Source: Sulfurovum sp. (GTDB lineage: Bacteria > Campylobacterota > Campylobacteria > Campylobacterales > Sulfurovaceae). Taken from it: a stretch of DNA of 15,992 nucleotides. The stretch is taken from positions 1-15,992 of the forward strand of contig JAMONG010000050.1 of the NCBI GenBank assembly GCA_027066595.1, written 5' to 3'. The notes under the pieces are model-generated. The model was given only the letters and a program-made list of their open reading frames with translations, did no database searches and was not told the DNA's origin. Shown piece by piece: positions 13,450 to 15,992 of the stretch. The position numbers and the translations under genes were made by a program. The stretch's first letter is position 1, and every line of letters starts with the position of its first letter.

Positions 13450-14958
13450 AGCAAACTCAATCGCTTCATCTGTAGGATTTTCTCCTGCAATGATACGCGA
13501 AATTTCAGCAATTCTTCCCTCATCACCTAATACAACCACTTCACTTTTACTGCCAGCTTTTGTTACAACAATATGCTGTTGTGCAACAGCTGAGAGATGT
13601 GGTTGATGTGAAATAGCAAATATCTGGTACACTGTAGAGAGTTTTTCTATCATCTGTGCAATGGCTATAGATTCATCACCACTTACATTGGCATCAATCT
13701 CATCAAGTATCAATACCCCCTCTCCTTTTTGTTCAGAAATTGTAGATGCCATAAGTGCTAGTCGAACACGGTTAAACTCTCCTCCACTAAGGGTTGTGGT
13801 TGAAGATGTACCTAATTTCACATCTAACATATCAGAACCATTTTCACCCAATGTCTTCATCTCAAATACAAAATGCAAGGCTGGTAGTTTTAATGTTCTA
13901 AGGTACCTTTCTAACACTATTTCTAACGTTTTAGCTTCCTCTTTACGAACTTTTGATATTTGTCTCGCTAAGGTAGAGAGTTCTGTATATTCCATACTTA
14001 AAAAGCTCTCTAACATACTTTTATCTTGTGCTATATTTTCATACCCTGCTAACTCTTTTTTCTTTGCTTCTTTATAGGCTAATGCCTCTTCTATAGAGCC
14101 ATAACGCTGTTGCAATGCCGTAATATCAGAAAGTCTATTGAGTATCTCTTCTACATCCATCTCTTCAAGTTCAGCAGCCAGATGTTCCGTCTCTTCAAAG
14201 TCAGCTCGTACTTGATTCATCGCATCCATAAATAATGAAGCATCTTTATCTAAAAGTTTATAGACCTCTTCTACTGCACTCTCTGCTGCAAAAATATCCA
14301 TTGCAGTACTTAAAGAAGCTTTGATTTTATCTATACGTGAGAGTTGCTTTTTTACTTGTATTAGTTCTTCATCTTCTTCTACAAGAGGATTTATTTTTTC
14401 TATCTTTTCCACTTCATAGGTAGCAAACTCTATCAGTTCAGCCAACTTTGCTTCATCTTCTTTGATTTTGGCAAGTTCTTGTACTTTCATTTTATAGTTT
14501 TTATAACGCTTACTATACTCTTTAACTAATTTTTTAAAACTTTTATTTTTAGCCAGTAATGATATATCTAACATTTTTATAAGTGTATCAGACTCAAAGC
14601 CACTCTTATCACGTACAGACAAGTACTGTACATAAGGTGCAAACATCTCATGTAACGCTTTTTTAGAGATATTTTGCCCCTCAATCAAGTAACGTAACTT
14701 CTCTTTTTTAAGTGTTTTTACCGTGAGTTCATCTTCAAGAGCATAAAGGTCACTTTGAAGTGTTTGAGGTTTTTGTAGGCTTACTTCACATAGTGTTGCA
14801 GCCCCTTGTGTCGTATGTCCGAAGCTAGAGAGTATCGCAGACATGAGTACAGACTTCCCTGCACCAGAAGGGCCCGAGAAAACAACTAAACCAGCGTCAA
14901 ATTCTAACTCAACCTCATCAAAAGTAACAAGTTCACGCAAGTAGAGACGCTCTATCAA
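13432..14958 (-). CDS. recN: DNA repair protein RecN (SMC-like ATPase)
   Basis: RecN is a cohesin-like ATPase recruited to double-strand breaks. The protein has 508 residues, slightly shorter than E. coli RecN (about 550). The N-terminal Walker A is GPSGAGKS at 29-36. A long coiled-coil region spans about 130-350 (rich in K/E/L heptads, including EEDEELIQVKKQL). The C-terminal lobe has the ABC signature LSGGE at 390-394, Walker B LILDEID with D419/E420 and the switch histidine in AISHQPH (450-454). The start is TTG at 14958, overlapping the nadK stop (TTGA), with GGGGAG seven bases upstream. No ATG nearby keeps the conserved N-terminal strand. The gene converges on the Hpt gene with a 4-nt overlap of stop codons. 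The coiled coil is shorter than usual for the family, a pattern I believe is common in this phylum. Confidence 0.93.
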   Translation of the reverse strand: MIERLYLRELVTFDEVELEFDAGLVVFSGPSGAGKSVLMSAILSSFGHTTQGAATLCEVSLQKPQTLQSDLYALEDELTVKTLKKEKLRYLIEGQNISKKALHEMFAPYVQYLSVRDKSGFESDTLIKMLDISLLAKNKSFKKLVKEYSKRYKNYKMKVQELAKIKEDEAKLAELIEFATYEVEKIEKINPLVEEDEELIQVKKQLSRIDKIKASLSTAMDIFAAESAVEEVYKLLDKDASLFMDAMNQVRADFEETEHLAAELEEMDVEEILNRLSDITALQQRYGSIEEALAYKEAKKKELAGYENIAQDKSMLESFLSMEYTELSTLARQISKVRKEEAKTLEIVLERYLRTLKLPALHFVFEMKTLGENGSDMLDVKLGTSSTTTLSGGEFNRVRLALMASTISEQKGEGVLILDEIDANVSGDESIAIAQMIEKLSTVYQIFAISHQPHLSAVAQQHIVVTKAGSKSEVVVLGDEGRIAEISRIIAGENPTDEAIEFAKKLRA

Positions 14959-15830
14959 AGTTTGTCTCCCCAGTGGAGCTTTTCTCTAAGCACTGAAAAG
15001 TAGTTACGTTCTTTTCTATGTAAGAGTTTTGCACCTATCTTCGCACCTTCTATGTAAAGCACATCTTCTTCCAGTAAGGCATAGACTTCTTGTCCATCTA
15101 TGGTTGCTATGGCTTCATACTGTTCAGCATCAAACTCTATACTAAAGTCTGCAGGCACAACCAAAGGTCTTTGGTTACCCAAGGAGTGTGCAGAAATAGG
15201 TGTAATAATAAACGCTTTTGTAAGAGGATAAACCACAGGTCCTCCTGCAGCTAGATTGTATGCAGTAGAACCTGTAGGGGTTGAGATGATGACACCATCA
15301 CCTCTATATGAGTTAAATCTATCACCTAAGATAGAAGCATTAATCTGCACCATTTTAGAAGGTCTTGAAGAACTAATCACCACGTCATTAAAGGCAAAAA
15401 ATTCTTTCTTTTCGCCATTTGCTTTGGCGATATGCCCTTCTATCATCATACGGTCATCTATACGGTATTCATCGGAAAAAAGCTGCTCTAAAAATGTTTC
15501 TACATCATCGATGGTTACATCGGCTAAAAAACCTAAGTTTCCAGCATTTATACCTACGACAGGTTTTTTATAGGCATAAGAGTTACGTACCAAAGAGAGT
15601 AAAGTACCATCTCCACCAAGGGAAACCAAGAAGTCTGATTCTTGACACATTGTCCCAAAAGGTATACCTTGTAGCCCTATCATCTCTGCTGAACGTTCAG
15701 CAAGAAGTACAGAGATATCTCTGGCTTCAAACTGTGCTTTAATACGTTCATAAAGAGTACGTATCTCAGGGTCATTGGGTTTTAAAATAAACCCTGCGGT
15801 TTTTATCTGTTCTAGTTTTTGCTTACTCAT
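14955..15830 (-). CDS. nadK: NAD kinase
   Basis: NadK phosphorylates NAD+ to NADP+ using ATP or polyphosphate, in the cytoplasm. The protein has 291 residues, typical. The diagnostic GGDGT is at 72-76 (catalytic D74), followed by GINAGNLGFL at 93-102, FND at 147-149 (NE/D motif), SYRGDGVIISTPTGSTAY at 174-191 with AAGGP at 194-198, and the C-terminal ATIDGQ at 242-247. The ATG at 15830 is preceded by AGGA at a good distance. The stop overlaps the TTG start of recN by four bases, so recN is probably translationally coupled; the pair nadK-recN is conserved in Campylobacterota and in several other phyla. Confidence 0.96.
   Translation of the reverse strand: MSKQKLEQIKTAGFILKPNDPEIRTLYERIKAQFEARDISVLLAERSAEMIGLQGIPFGTMCQESDFLVSLGGDGTLLSLVRNSYAYKKPVVGINAGNLGFLADVTIDDVETFLEQLFSDEYRIDDRMMIEGHIAKANGEKKEFFAFNDVVISSSRPSKMVQINASILGDRFNSYRGDGVIISTPTGSTAYNLAAGGPVVYPLTKAFIITPISAHSLGNQRPLVVPADFSIEFDAEQYEAIATIDGQEVYALLEEDVLYIEGAKIGAKLLHRKERNYFSVLREKLHWGDKL
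14966..14971 (-). promoter_or_regulatory. Strong Shine-Dalgarno deciding the TTG start of recN
   Basis: GGGGAG lies seven bases before TTG at 14958, within the last codons of nadK. It is the best ribosome-binding site in the window and makes the TTG initiation and 4-nt overlap convincing. Confidence 0.7.
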
Positions 15831-15884
15831 ACTTTTTCCTGTATTGTAAAAAATAATTGCTGTTAGAGTAGCATAATCTTGCTT

Positions 15885-15992
15885 CTATATAAAATCACCT
15901 TTATTATCTGAAACCAACCCTTTATGCACAAGTTTTGAGAAAAAAGACTTCACCCCTTTAGAGTGACTCTCTTTTGGTGCAAGTGCATGAAG
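15885..15992 (-). CDS. C-terminal tail of an unidentified protein (5' end outside window)
   Basis: The minus strand is open from the right edge to a TAG at 15885-15887, giving 35 residues. Part of it reads KGVKSFFSKLVHKGLVSD. The alternation of a basic helix, a short turn and a Lys-Gly-Leu-Val strand resembles the end of a winged-helix domain, but this is too little to name a family. The codon usage fits the neighbours and the gap to nadK (54 nt) is normal for this operon-like arrangement. There is no clear terminator in the gap, so nadK may be co-transcribed with this gene. The function is unknown. Confidence 0.55.
   Translation of the reverse strand, partial: LHALAPKESHSKGVKSFFSKLVHKGLVSDNKGDFI

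Noticed and set aside
13661..14077. Plus-strand 138-codon open frame inside recN
   Set aside because: It is the antisense of the conserved RecN C-terminal ATPase lobe, with Ser/Pro-rich composition typical of a shadow frame.
15256..15742. Two overlapping plus-strand open frames (105 and 107 codons) inside nadK
   Set aside because: Both are antisense to NAD kinase motifs, overlap each other in different frames and have no ribosome-binding site or family resemblance.

Overview
The window looks like a chromosomal segment of an AT-rich member of the Campylobacterota (formerly Epsilonproteobacteria), most likely a Sulfurovum/Sulfurimonas-type organism. Three things point there: strong A+T bias, extended -10 promoters of the TGnTATAAT type without clear -35 boxes, and gene order. 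As I recall it, Campylobacter jejuni has the same backbone at about Cj0641-Cj0652: nadK, recN, a signalling gene, tatD, a lytic transglycosylase, rlpA, kdsC, lptC, lptA, engB, a small membrane protein and a PBP2-type gene. The species cannot be fixed from the sequence alone.

All genes except one lie on the minus strand, so the window is described here in transcription order from right to left. At the right edge is the C-terminal tail of an unknown protein, then nadK and recN (overlapping). A single plus-strand gene (12872-13435) encodes a membrane-anchored Hpt phosphotransfer protein. It converges on recN, and the two stop codons lie inside one terminator hairpin. From a divergent promoter region, tatD and an MltD-type lytic transglycosylase run leftward. 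Next come a large NIT-type hybrid sensor kinase (8161-10848) and the septal lipoprotein gene rlpA. After these is a tight run, hisB-kdsC-lptC-lptA-engB-GNAT-small membrane protein-PBP2, mostly with 1-10 nt overlaps. The left edge (1-1598) is the 5' part of another signalling gene, preceded by a 261-nt leader.

Functionally the core is cell-envelope construction: Kdo/LPS core synthesis (KdsC), LPS transport (LptC, LptA), peptidoglycan synthesis and remodelling (PBP2, MltD-like, RlpA), a ribosome-assembly GTPase and some metabolism (HisB, an N-acetylglutamate-synthase-like GNAT, NAD kinase). Onto this backbone are laid three parts of a possible multistep phosphorelay: a His-Asp hybrid kinase without Hpt, a stand-alone membrane Hpt protein, and a kinase-dead protein with receiver and apparently Hpt modules.

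The most unusual element is the leader at about 1702-1776 on the minus strand. It folds into hairpins whose order, GNRA loop and conserved blocks resemble the c-di-GMP-I (GEMM-I) riboswitch class, but core positions have changed. It sits upstream of the signalling gene, and its first stem strand is exactly complementary to that gene's Shine-Dalgarno sequence. No gene-free stretch exceeds 300 bases. I see no tRNA, rRNA, CRISPR array, insertion sequence or attachment site.
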